The translations under genes were made by a program, and so were the position numbers. Below the pieces are notes generated by a model, which worked only from the letters and a program-made list of their open reading frames with translations, was not told the origin of the DNA and did not search any database. Shown in pieces: positions 35,980 through 44,325 of a DNA stretch of 64,000 bases. How positions within the stretch are numbered: position 1 is the first letter of the stretch; every line of letters starts with the position of its first letter. Origin of the DNA: Halobacteriovoraceae bacterium (GTDB taxonomy: Bacteria; Bdellovibrionota; Bacteriovoracia; Bacteriovoracales; Bacteriovoracaceae); contig JACKAK010000001.1 of NCBI GenBank assembly GCA_020635115.1, positions 248,001-312,000 of the forward strand, given 5' to 3'.

Positions 35980-36008
35980 ATACTAATTCCTAGCTCCCAC
36001 ATTGTCCA
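35980..36008 (-). promoter_or_regulatory. promoter of the initiator tRNA
   Basis: On the minus strand TGGACA (36003-36008) and TAGTAT (35980-35985) are 17 nt apart, leaving about 20 nt from the predicted start to the mature 5' end. Spacing and position fit a sigma-70 tRNA promoter. Confidence 0.6.
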
Positions 36009-36141
36009 GGACTTTTTACAGATCTTTTTTATCAAGTATCTCACCGACCCTTTCACTCGGTTTAAACAACAAATATTTTTATTAAATATGTGGAAAATAT
36101 TGCCGATCAGGATACTGGAAGAAGATTTTAGAGGTGAAACC

Positions 36142-36453
36142 ATGGCAACGAAAAAAGAAAAGACACTCATTCTAAAGATTGATACTGATATGTTAACCCA
36201 AGAGCAAATAAGAATGATTAAAACTCTACATGGGCAGATTTTGAATGTAGTAACCACCGACGATGAGTCTGAATATTTTAATGGTAGCTCAGAGGTGATG
36301 AGACTTTGTGCTTCACTTATTAAAAAATCTTTTTTCGGAGATAATTTAAAAAAAGAATCTTCAATCCCTTATGCCGAACAGGCCCTTGAGTTTTCAGTGG
36401 ATAGTCTTCAAGACCAAATTTCCAATTCAAAAGTCATTATTTACGATAATTAG
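36142..36453 (+). CDS. small cytosolic protein, unknown
   Basis: 103 residues, Lys-rich then mixed, beginning at ATG 36142 after AGAGGTG. The pattern (strand LILKIDTDML, helix EQIRMIKTL, strand NVVTTD, helix EVMRLCASLIKKSFF) looks like a small alpha/beta domain. No family recognised. The 3' end overlaps rluB by 17 nt, convergently. Confidence 0.6.
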   Translation: MATKKEKTLILKIDTDMLTQEQIRMIKTLHGQILNVVTTDDESEYFNGSSEVMRLCASLIKKSFFGDNLKKESSIPYAEQALEFSVDSLQDQISNSKVIIYDN

Positions 36454-37426
36454 ATTTTTTCTTAGGGCGTTCAGCTTTGCTTACTTTTAAAGGATTATAT
36501 CGGTCTCCATAGGCCTCTTTTTTTGCATTCTCTATCATTAACTTCTTTTTTTCTTTAATTTTCTTGAGTGTCTCATAGTAAGTATCTTTCTTGAATCCGT
36601 TAAAAGTTTTATCATTAGCAAGAACACCTGTTTTTGGGCCTTTAAGTTTAAGATTGATTGATTTCTTTTGAGAAAAAAATTCACCTTTTAATTTCCCGTC
36701 AAGTCCCAAAGCGGATATTATTTCTTTTTTAGTTAGATATGTATATTTCCCAGGGGCCATACCTTCTATAGACAAGTTTTCAATGGCCACACGTTTAAGC
36801 TTATCGATGACAATATTATTGGCCTCACAAATTTTTCTAATTTCACGATTCTTTCCATCTGTTAGTCTAAACTCTAACCAGGTTTTGTTAGGAAGTTGTT
36901 TAATCACTCTTACTGATTTAGGCTTTACGTGAGTGTTTTCTATCTGAACACCACTTCTAAGACCTTTTAGGATGTTTTCATTAATTGCTCCAAACACTTT
37001 AACTTCATAAACTTTGGTGATGTTAAATGATGGATGCATAATTTTGTTGGCCAGTTCTCCATCATTTGTGAGCAGCAAAAGTCCTTCAGACAAATAATCT
37101 AATCGGCCAACTGGGTAAATTCTCTCAGGTACATTTTTACAAAAATCCATCACCGTTTTGCGACCTTCTGGATCACTTACCGTCGTCATCACACTTCTGG
37201 GCTTATTGAGCATAATATAGACTTTATTTGTTTGCATGGTATCGATGGCCTTATCATCAACTGCAACGACATCAATCGTTGGGTCAACTTTTGTCCCTAG
37301 TTCATCACAAATTTCACCATTAACTTTAACACGTCCACTGCATATTAGTTCTTCTGCCTTTCTTCTAGAAGTCACTCCACAGTCTGCGATAACTTTTTGT
37401 AAACGAATTTCTCTTGATTTAGACAT
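36437..37426 (-). CDS. rluB: 23S rRNA pseudouridine synthase RluB-like
   Basis: 329 residues. The N-terminal S4 domain (LQKVIADCGVTSRRKAEELI) is followed by the RsuA/RluB catalytic domain with KPRSVMTTVSDPEGRKTVMD. The catalytic Asp lies in YPVGRLDYLSEGLLLLTNDG. The DGKNREIRKICEAN motif is near the end. The C-terminal tail of about 85 residues is very basic (Lys-rich), longer than in E. coli RluE but common in RluB. It lies just downstream of scpB, a frequent order (scpA-scpB-rluB). Confidence 0.92.
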   Translation of the reverse strand: MSKSREIRLQKVIADCGVTSRRKAEELICSGRVKVNGEICDELGTKVDPTIDVVAVDDKAIDTMQTNKVYIMLNKPRSVMTTVSDPEGRKTVMDFCKNVPERIYPVGRLDYLSEGLLLLTNDGELANKIMHPSFNITKVYEVKVFGAINENILKGLRSGVQIENTHVKPKSVRVIKQLPNKTWLEFRLTDGKNREIRKICEANNIVIDKLKRVAIENLSIEGMAPGKYTYLTKKEIISALGLDGKLKGEFFSQKKSINLKLKGPKTGVLANDKTFNGFKKDTYYETLKKIKEKKKLMIENAKKEAYGDRYNPLKVSKAERPKKKSNYRK

Positions 37427-37518
37427 ACCTGTTCCCTTTCTGCCTCACGGCAGTAATACATAAAAGATTACACTTTCATAAACTTATAAATTTAAAAAAG
37501 CAAGAGGTGTGAAAAATG

Positions 37519-39012
37519 TTAAGAATTAGGATTTTCTGGATTATCCAAGAAAGACAAATCAATATCTAATTCATCTGCCTGCGCTAGCATTTTAGCTGTA
37601 AGAGCATCAATGTCGATTTCTTTTTGTTCTAAAGATTTATCATTTAGGTCTAATTCATCTTTTTCACATTCACTGGCCTGAATTTTGTTGAATGCCTCAT
37701 CTAGGGCAATCGATAATGCATTTTCTGCATCGGTACTATCTTCAAACAGTTCATCATCTTCAGACATAGATTCATAGGTTTCATCAACCATCTCTTCAAT
37801 CAAGTCTTCATCAATATCAAATTTGACTGCTTCTCCAGTATCTAAGTCAATCATTTCAAAGTCATCGTCAGTCTCGGGAACATTGAAAGGCCCGGCCAAA
37901 AGATCACTGACGACACTAATATCATCGGGAATAGCAAAAAGTGCAGATGAGGCAGCTTCAATATTTTGATATCTTATTTTATCCATTTCAACAAATTCTT
38001 CTAAGAGTTGAAAGGCAGATTTAATATTTTCATTCTGATTATTACTTCTTTTTTTCTCTTCTACTTTTAAACTGTTAATAAATGGAGTCTCAGGAATGAT
38101 TTCATTAATTTGTTCACTAAGTTTATCAAGTTCTTCTAATTCATCGAATTTAAATTTTTCCTTGTCTCCAGCGCAAATAGACTGTATGTCTGAAATTTTT
38201 CCAAGTTCATTTTGTTGTGATAACTCAGTCAGTTCATTTTCTGTTGGTAGTCCAGATAAGTCACTTAGATTAAAAACCTCTAAGAACTCTTGAGTTGTAC
38301 CATAGACAACAGGTCGACCAATATCTTCTGAACGACCGATGACTTTTACAAGTCTTTTATCGATTAAAGACCTCACAATATGGGATGAATCAACTCCTCG
38401 AATTTTGTCAACATCACTTCTTGAAATCGGTTGTTTATAAGCAATTATGGCCAAGACTTCTAATGCAGTTGGACTTAAGACTAGAGAATTCACCTTAAAA
38501 AGATCTTGTACAAAACTAGAAAAAGTTGGTTTTGTTCTAAAATGATATCCTTCAGCAACTTCCATTAGTCTTATACCATGATGTTTGGCCTCATATTCTT
38601 TTTGAAGTCTTTCAATCGATTCTCTAAGAACTCTTAATGGCATCTCTTCGTCTATGATTTTTCTAAGCTGTAAAAGAGAGACTGGCCTGTCACTCATAAA
38701 AACAAGAGTTTCAATTGCCCCACTAAGCGTGTCTTCATTTAGCCCTGTTCTTATTTTCCATAGTTTATCTTCTTGATCATTTTCTTCGAATGGTTCAAGT
38801 TCTAATTCAAATTCAATGTCATCTTCAGAAGGAATTTCAATATTCTCCTTACCTTCTTCTATTTCTACTTGTGAATTCTCAAGTTTTACCTGAATTGAAT
38901 ATATATTTTCGTCTTTATCTTCATTTAAAATACTTTCAAGTGCTTCGATATTCACTTCAAATTGATCATCTATCAGATCTTCGTTTTCTTCATTATTTTT
39001 AATTTCATCCAT
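37519..39012 (-). CDS. scpB: segregation and condensation protein B with acidic extensions
   Basis: 497 residues, over twice the usual 180-200. The ScpB winged-helix pair occupies about 93-262 (LSGAIETLVFMSDRPVSLLQ, LEVLAIIAYKQPISRSDVDK, GRPVVYGTTQEFLEVFNL). It is flanked by an acidic N-terminal 90 residues and an acidic C-terminal 230 residues full of Glu/Asp (EELDKLSEQI, EDDELFEDSTDAEN). It would bridge ScpA and SMC in the condensin complex. The extensions are in normal codon usage and read without interruption. Followed by rluB, preceded by scpA. Confidence 0.9.
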   Translation of the reverse strand: MDEIKNNEENEDLIDDQFEVNIEALESILNEDKDENIYSIQVKLENSQVEIEEGKENIEIPSEDDIEFELELEPFEENDQEDKLWKIRTGLNEDTLSGAIETLVFMSDRPVSLLQLRKIIDEEMPLRVLRESIERLQKEYEAKHHGIRLMEVAEGYHFRTKPTFSSFVQDLFKVNSLVLSPTALEVLAIIAYKQPISRSDVDKIRGVDSSHIVRSLIDKRLVKVIGRSEDIGRPVVYGTTQEFLEVFNLSDLSGLPTENELTELSQQNELGKISDIQSICAGDKEKFKFDELEELDKLSEQINEIIPETPFINSLKVEEKKRSNNQNENIKSAFQLLEEFVEMDKIRYQNIEAASSALFAIPDDISVVSDLLAGPFNVPETDDDFEMIDLDTGEAVKFDIDEDLIEEMVDETYESMSEDDELFEDSTDAENALSIALDEAFNKIQASECEKDELDLNDKSLEQKEIDIDALTAKMLAQADELDIDLSFLDNPENPNS

Positions 39013-39024
39013 AATTAACTCATT

Positions 39025-39873
39025 TTATTGTATTGGAGTAACCACTTCCTGATTGATTAATTCTTCTTGTTCTTCGGTAGTTTCATCCTCTGGTTCAAAG
39101 CCATTTGCAGATTCAACATCAAAGTTCTCTAAATTATCGACTAGTTCAACGTAAATCACACCATTTTCTGTGTTTTGAAATATAGATATTTTTTTAAGTC
39201 TGGCCAGTTCTAAAAAAGATATAAAGGTAATAACGACATTATCAATTGTCCTTTCTCCGTCTGCCAAGATTACAGTTTCAAAATCGAATTTTTTCCCTTC
39301 TTCGAGATATTTTTTAAGAAACTGTAGTTTTTCTTTTATGGAAAGTCGGTCTCTTCTGACAATTGTGTATTTTCTTTTTTCTCTGGCCATAAAATCCAAC
39401 ATGGCCGCTAGGAGTTCGTTGATATCAGTCTGAGTTAAGATAGAATCGACTATTTCTTTACGCTTAACTTTAGGCCTAGTGAAAACGTCATGGCCTCTCT
39501 TAGGGAGATTCCATAACTTTTCACCTAACAATTGAAACCTTTGTAGTTGTTCTAGTCTTCGTATTAATTCAGCTTGCGTAGCAAATTTCAATTCATCAGG
39601 GCCATCCTCATTATTTTTGAGGATAAGGTCTTCGTCTTCAGTTAGACAATCTTTGGATTTTAAGTGAATTAATGATGCTGCAAGATATAAATATTCTCCA
39701 GCAATATCAAAATTAAGATTTTTCATATCATCGAGATATCTTAAATATTGCTGAGTAATTGTAGTAAGATCTAGCTGACGAATATCCATTTCTTCTTTTT
39801 GAATCAGAAGGAGGAGTAGGCCTAAGGGGCCATCAAAATGATCTGTTTTTACTTGAATAGAGGTATCTAGCAT
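39025..39873 (-). CDS. scpA: segregation and condensation protein A
   Basis: 282 residues. It has the kleisin N-terminal DHFDGPLGLLLLLIQKEEMD and the LTTITQQYLRYLDDMK helix. A middle acidic linker follows, then the C-terminal winged helix (VITFISFLELARLKKISIFQ). The length is normal. The tail (DETTEEQEELINQE) is acidic, like the ScpB extensions. Only 12 bp separate it from scpB, and 12 bp from trpS upstream. Confidence 0.93.
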   Translation of the reverse strand: MLDTSIQVKTDHFDGPLGLLLLLIQKEEMDIRQLDLTTITQQYLRYLDDMKNLNFDIAGEYLYLAASLIHLKSKDCLTEDEDLILKNNEDGPDELKFATQAELIRRLEQLQRFQLLGEKLWNLPKRGHDVFTRPKVKRKEIVDSILTQTDINELLAAMLDFMAREKRKYTIVRRDRLSIKEKLQFLKKYLEEGKKFDFETVILADGERTIDNVVITFISFLELARLKKISIFQNTENGVIYVELVDNLENFDVESANGFEPEDETTEEQEELINQEVVTPIQ

Positions 39874-39885
39874 CTATAAATCCAT

Positions 39886-40860
39886 TTACTTGAACATTAT
39901 TTTAGAACTTAATTCATCCCAATGTCTCGAAATTTTTCCAGAAACTTTTTTGTTACCCTCTGCAATAATTTCATCGCAATCTCCATCAGATATTGATGAC
40001 ATTTTCTGAGCAATTGGCATTAGTTCTGACTTCATGGCCAGTCCTAGTTTCTGTTTACACTCTCCACAGCTAAGTCCTGCTGAACGGCAAGCGTCATTAA
40101 TTTCAGAGCAATTTTTAGTGTTATTAAATATTTTGTGATAGTCAAAAACAGAGCAATTTTCTGGATTTCCTGGATTTTCAACTCCACCACGAAGATCATC
40201 AGTTTTCATTTTATTAATTTTTTTCTGCAAGCTCTTTTCTGTTTCTTGTAGTGATATTGTATTTCCTTTTGAACTAGACATTTTACTACCATCTATTCCT
40301 AATAATTTAGGTACTTTAGTTAGTAATGCCTCTGGCTCAGGAATATCAGTGTTATATAGTCGATTAAATTTTCGAATAATTTCTCTGCCAATTTCAATAT
40401 GAGTAACTTGATCTTCACCTACCGGAACTTTTTGTCCTTTAACGATAGCGATATCGGTTGCTTGTAAAATGGGGTAAGTGTAGAAACCAAGATTATCAAG
40501 TTTTTTTTGTGGATTCATTTTTAAATCTTTCCAACTAGGGGACCTATCGGCCCATCCAGGAGGAGTCATTGTGAGGAAAAACTGATTGAGCTTTAGTATT
40601 TCAAAAAAGTCAGACTGGTTATAAATATGACATTTCTCTGGGTCAACGCCAGCAGCAATCCAACCTCTAACATAGGTCCTTCTGGCCTCTCTAATGACAG
40701 ACAAATTATCATAGTTACTGGTTAAGGCATGCCAGTCTGCAACAAAAAAGAAACAATCATTGTCTTTTTGTAACTCAACCCAATTTTTAATAACACCAAC
40801 ATAATGTCCAATATGCAGCGGCCCCGTTGGCCTCATCCCACTTAAAATTGTACTACCCAT
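39886..40860 (-). CDS. trpS: tryptophanyl-tRNA synthetase
   Basis: 324 residues, class Ic. HIGH motif in GPLHIGHYVGVI, KMSKS in DGSKMSSSKGN, and the Trp-pocket segment FYTYPILQATDIAI. Cys-rich ACRSAGLSCGECKQKLG near the C-terminus could be a structural metal site. ATG at 40860 has AAGG 5 nt upstream; a GTG 6 nt earlier is the alternative. First gene of a trpS-scpA-scpB-rluB run with the M50 protease just upstream. Confidence 0.95.
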   Translation of the reverse strand: MGSTILSGMRPTGPLHIGHYVGVIKNWVELQKDNDCFFFVADWHALTSNYDNLSVIREARRTYVRGWIAAGVDPEKCHIYNQSDFFEILKLNQFFLTMTPPGWADRSPSWKDLKMNPQKKLDNLGFYTYPILQATDIAIVKGQKVPVGEDQVTHIEIGREIIRKFNRLYNTDIPEPEALLTKVPKLLGIDGSKMSSSKGNTISLQETEKSLQKKINKMKTDDLRGGVENPGNPENCSVFDYHKIFNNTKNCSEINDACRSAGLSCGECKQKLGLAMKSELMPIAQKMSSISDGDCDEIIAEGNKKVSGKISRHWDELSSKIMFK

Positions 40861-40872
40861 TTTCACCTTGTC

Positions 40873-41532
40873 TTATAAAATCATTAAAAAAGAATTATAG
40901 ATAAATTGCGCAAAAAAGAAAAAAGGTTGGACAAAATATCCAATAATATCAGTGTACCATATTACGATAAGCATAACAAACCAATATCTAGAAAGTCCTT
41001 CATACCTTCTAGCGGTTTCATGATCCATAAACATGGCCAACATTTTTGATCCATCCAGTGGAGGCCAGGGGATAAGATTGAAGGCCGCGATGACAACATT
41101 AATACGTATGGCCATGCTAATCATTTGAAGAATTGTTTCGTAATAAGAGAATACTGAGCCAATTTTTTTCTGAATAAAGGCAAGAAGAAAGCTAAAAATA
41201 ATGACAAGAACAATGTTTGCCAGAGGGCCCGCAAAACTAACCCAAAAAACACCCTTTTTATAATTCTTATAATAACGAGGATCAATAGGAACAGGTTTGG
41301 CCCACCCAAACATTACTCCTCCAAGAAGGACTCCAACAAGCGGAAAAATAATAGTACCAATTAAATCAAAGTGCGCTTGTGGATTTAGAGTAAGTCTCCC
41401 GGCGTACTTGGCCGTTGGATCACCAAATTTATATGACATCATAGCATGGGCCCATTCATGGCACACGACGGCCAGAAGTAGACCTGGCAAACCTGTAGTT
41501 ATGTTTAGTAATACATTATTTAAATTATCCAT
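40873..41532 (-). CDS. site-2-type membrane metalloprotease (M50 family)
   Basis: 219 residues with about six membrane helices. The zinc site is HEWAH in AVVCHEWAHAMM and the second motif is NLIPWPPLDGSKML. No PDZ domain is present, so it belongs to the short M50B/SpoIVFB-like group found upstream of trpS and scpA in many bacteria. It likely cleaves membrane-spanning substrates; the substrate is unknown. Confidence 0.9.
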   Translation of the reverse strand: MDNLNNVLLNITTGLPGLLLAVVCHEWAHAMMSYKFGDPTAKYAGRLTLNPQAHFDLIGTIIFPLVGVLLGGVMFGWAKPVPIDPRYYKNYKKGVFWVSFAGPLANIVLVIIFSFLLAFIQKKIGSVFSYYETILQMISMAIRINVVIAAFNLIPWPPLDGSKMLAMFMDHETARRYEGLSRYWFVMLIVIWYTDIIGYFVQPFFFFAQFIYNSFLMIL

Positions 41533-41622
41533 AAGCAAGTACTTCTATCAAAATTATCTAATACTCGCAATCATAACTCAGTACACCATGCAAGTTTTAA
41601 GACCCCACGACATAATAAATAC

Positions 41623-42039
41623 ATGTCAACCTCTGATAAAATCACACTTAAGGTACAGGTAGTCATCTACCATCCAAAAACTGAAGAATTTCTCATTTTA
41701 CAAACAAATGAGAGAAGGGGTGGTTTTTGGCAAAATGTAACAGGGAGCGTAGAGTCAAATGAAAACATCTTAGATGCTGCTAGAAGAGAACTTATTGAAG
41801 AGACTTCACTTGAAATTGATGACATTAGGATCTTGGATATTGAATTTAAATTTGAAGATCAATGGAAAAGATCAGTGCAAGAGAAATGTTTTCTGGCCAA
41901 AGTAAAAAGTAAAGGTGTTTTGCTTGATCCCTTTGAGCATCAGTCTTTTATTTGGAAGAAGAAAAATCAAATATCTAAGGAAACTTATAAGTACTCATCT
42001 AATTTTGAATGTTTTTTGAAATCGTTGGAAAGAATATGA
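41623..42039 (+). CDS. Nudix hydrolase (NudB-like)
   Basis: 138 residues. The Nudix box is present as GSVESNENILDAARRELIEE followed by TSLEI, with Ser in place of the usual Gly near its end. The VQVVIYHPKTEEFLILQ and GGFWQNVTGSVE segments resemble dihydroneopterin-triphosphate pyrophosphatase NudB, but substrate specificity cannot be read. The stop overlaps the next start (ATGA). Confidence 0.88.
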   Translation: MSTSDKITLKVQVVIYHPKTEEFLILQTNERRGGFWQNVTGSVESNENILDAARRELIEETSLEIDDIRILDIEFKFEDQWKRSVQEKCFLAKVKSKGVLLDPFEHQSFIWKKKNQISKETYKYSSNFECFLKSLERI

Positions 42040-43310
42040 GGATTTTGTTTTTTATCATGATTTTTACTCTGGCCAAATTTGGATTAACTCAAGATGAAAC
42101 TCCTGTTTTGATGGATGATGAGCTTGATAAAATTTCTGTTTCTGAAGATAAGGAAGAAAATACTAAACTTAATATGCAATCTACAAATGAAAATGCACTT
42201 GAAAAAATTGTAGATGAATCAGCAGTTTTATCTAGTGATGAACAAAATGAATTGGATAGTTTTTTAGAGGAAGCAAAAAGCTCTGAAGGAGACTTTATAA
42301 AGGGGGATAAGGAATTACTGTTAGGAGAAAATGAAAAAGATATTTCAGAACTTCTTGATAGTAAAGAATTAAATCATAGAGAGGCCTTAAAAAAAAATTA
42401 TAAGATTGAAACAGAAATTTTAGATGAAAACACTGTTTTAAAAAAAAGAAAAATGAGAACGATAAGAAAAGGTTTTGAAAAATTTAGAGCTATTGTAAAA
42501 AAACGCTCCATTTTGGTTGATCTTGAAACTGGAGAACCTAGAAAAATACTTAAGGATATCATTACTTATGTTAAGCATGTTGATTTATATTCAGGTCGAT
42601 TTTATATTTTAGATAAAGACGGTACATCAAGATACATCACACATGTCGATAATATCTACAGAGCTAATGAGATAACAAAAATCTTCCCAGAGGTTCAAGA
42701 CCTATCAAATTACACCAGCAGGCAAAGGTATCAAGATCTAAATAAGACAGAAGTTGATCGTTTTACAGTAAGTAATAAATTAGCATTATTTTTGAATACA
42801 ACTCAATCTACATTTTACAGTAATTATTTTGATATTGATGAATCAAGAGCAGCAGGTATCAAACTTGAATACCGCGGATATTATAAGTGGAATTTCCCGT
42901 TGGTTTATGGAGCATTAATCAATGTTTCGAGGAGTTATGTGATTGAAAGTTTAAAAAGTACCAAGTTGTCTTGGGACACGATTAATTTTGGTCCAGTTAT
43001 TCGTTTTCCCTACTATGAAAATGATACGGCAATATTCTTTTTGGAACTAAATGCTCAAAAATCAATTTATGGAAATGCAAATTATGAAGAATCATATTCA
43101 ATTTCTGAAATATCTTTTGGGATAGATTTTGATTTTTCATTTCCTATTACAAAGTTTAATACAGATCAATTAATCAATCTTGGAATTGGTGCGAGACTGA
43201 GTAAGACAAGTGTAAATGATGGTCCAGTCGCTTATACATATCCTGCAAACTCAACCCAAAATTTTGAAATTAGTCTTTATGTTGGATTTATGAATGACAT
43301 TGTATTTTAA
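42036..43310 (+). CDS. exported outer-membrane-type protein, unknown
   Basis: 424 residues from ATG 42036. A signal peptide (MRILFFIMIFTLAKFGLT) is followed by an acidic helical region (about 20-120), a basic stretch (KKRKMRTIRKGFEKFRAIVK), and a C-terminal half of alternating aromatic strands (GIKLEYRGYYKWNFPLVYGA, TAIFFLELNAQKSIY) typical of a beta-barrel, ending in F. The mixture suggests an outer-membrane barrel with a periplasmic N-domain. It forms a coupled pair with the next gene. Confidence 0.65.
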   Translation: MRILFFIMIFTLAKFGLTQDETPVLMDDELDKISVSEDKEENTKLNMQSTNENALEKIVDESAVLSSDEQNELDSFLEEAKSSEGDFIKGDKELLLGENEKDISELLDSKELNHREALKKNYKIETEILDENTVLKKRKMRTIRKGFEKFRAIVKKRSILVDLETGEPRKILKDIITYVKHVDLYSGRFYILDKDGTSRYITHVDNIYRANEITKIFPEVQDLSNYTSRQRYQDLNKTEVDRFTVSNKLALFLNTTQSTFYSNYFDIDESRAAGIKLEYRGYYKWNFPLVYGALINVSRSYVIESLKSTKLSWDTINFGPVIRFPYYENDTAIFFLELNAQKSIYGNANYEESYSISEISFGIDFDFSFPITKFNTDQLINLGIGARLSKTSVNDGPVAYTYPANSTQNFEISLYVGFMNDIVF

Positions 43311-44325
43311 ATTTTTTTTATTCTTTTTCATTATAACTGAACTCCTTGCAGGAAAAGGTGTTGTTCTTGTTCTAGAGGCCCCACTTCTCATAGCTCCTGA
43401 TAAAAATGCTACGATCGTCCAATATGTGAGAAAGGGTGATATCATCTATGTTAATTATGAACATTTTCGCGATGGACAAGCTCCTCCTCTTCCTCCGAGT
43501 GAAAACCCGACTCTTGATGAGATATATTCAAGTTTTTATAAATCAATTGATCGAAATGGAAATACAGTCTATATTCCTCAGCAATATGTAAAACTTATTT
43601 ACAAAGATGAAAGAGAATTTGATTCCAATGTATCTCCCTTTAAATATGACCCTACAGACTATCGAATAATTGAGCCCATTTCTGATACATATCCTTTTAT
43701 TCCTCCCAATGATTATAGAATTATTGCAGGAGTTGGCGTTGGATCCCCTAGAAAGTTTAACTACGATTACCTTACGGAAATCATGAGTCAAAATTATGGT
43801 TTTGAGTTTGGAGGGACAGCAGCAATGTTGCAAAATATCAATCTAGATGAAACTGGAAGATTTTATTTTGGAGGAAAGGGGACACTCAAAATGGTAAGGA
43901 GTGAAATCATTTTCGATCAAGAATTTTCAGATGCTTCAGAAACTAAATATGAGGTTATCGTTTCTCCGACCATTAGCTATGATGTTTTTCGTAGTAATAA
44001 GCTTTTATTAACCTTATATGGAGGGCCATTTATTGGTTTTAATCAAATCACTATCAGCTTAAATGGTACAGACTTATCAGAAGATAGAACATTTTCAGGA
44101 TATTTTTTCGGAGCAACAATAGGATCATATATCCAATTTTTAAATACGATTGAAAAGGATTTTAGTTTTATTTTAGGTGGAGATGCCTTTATCAATGCTC
44201 CTTATACCCTCATATCAGGTAGTGAGGGGGAAAGTGAAGACTGGAATTATGAAAACGATGTTATTTCTAATGGATTTGATGCAAGTTTTCAGATTTATCT
44301 TGGGTTTATAGTTAGAACACGCTAA
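43294..44325 (+). CDS. exported protein with SH3-like and beta-barrel parts, unknown
   Basis: 343 residues with a signal peptide (MTLYFKFFLFFFIITELLAG). Residues about 22-70 (VVLVLEAPLLIAPDKNATIV) read like a bacterial SH3 domain. The C-terminal two thirds are Gly/aromatic strands (GGTAAMLQ, TLYGGPFIGFNQITIS, GYFFGATIGSYIQFL) ending IYLGFIVRTR, like an outer-membrane barrel. It overlaps the previous gene by 17 nt and should act with it. Family not recognised. Confidence 0.65.
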   Translation: MTLYFKFFLFFFIITELLAGKGVVLVLEAPLLIAPDKNATIVQYVRKGDIIYVNYEHFRDGQAPPLPPSENPTLDEIYSSFYKSIDRNGNTVYIPQQYVKLIYKDEREFDSNVSPFKYDPTDYRIIEPISDTYPFIPPNDYRIIAGVGVGSPRKFNYDYLTEIMSQNYGFEFGGTAAMLQNINLDETGRFYFGGKGTLKMVRSEIIFDQEFSDASETKYEVIVSPTISYDVFRSNKLLLTLYGGPFIGFNQITISLNGTDLSEDRTFSGYFFGATIGSYIQFLNTIEKDFSFILGGDAFINAPYTLISGSEGESEDWNYENDVISNGFDASFQIYLGFIVRTR

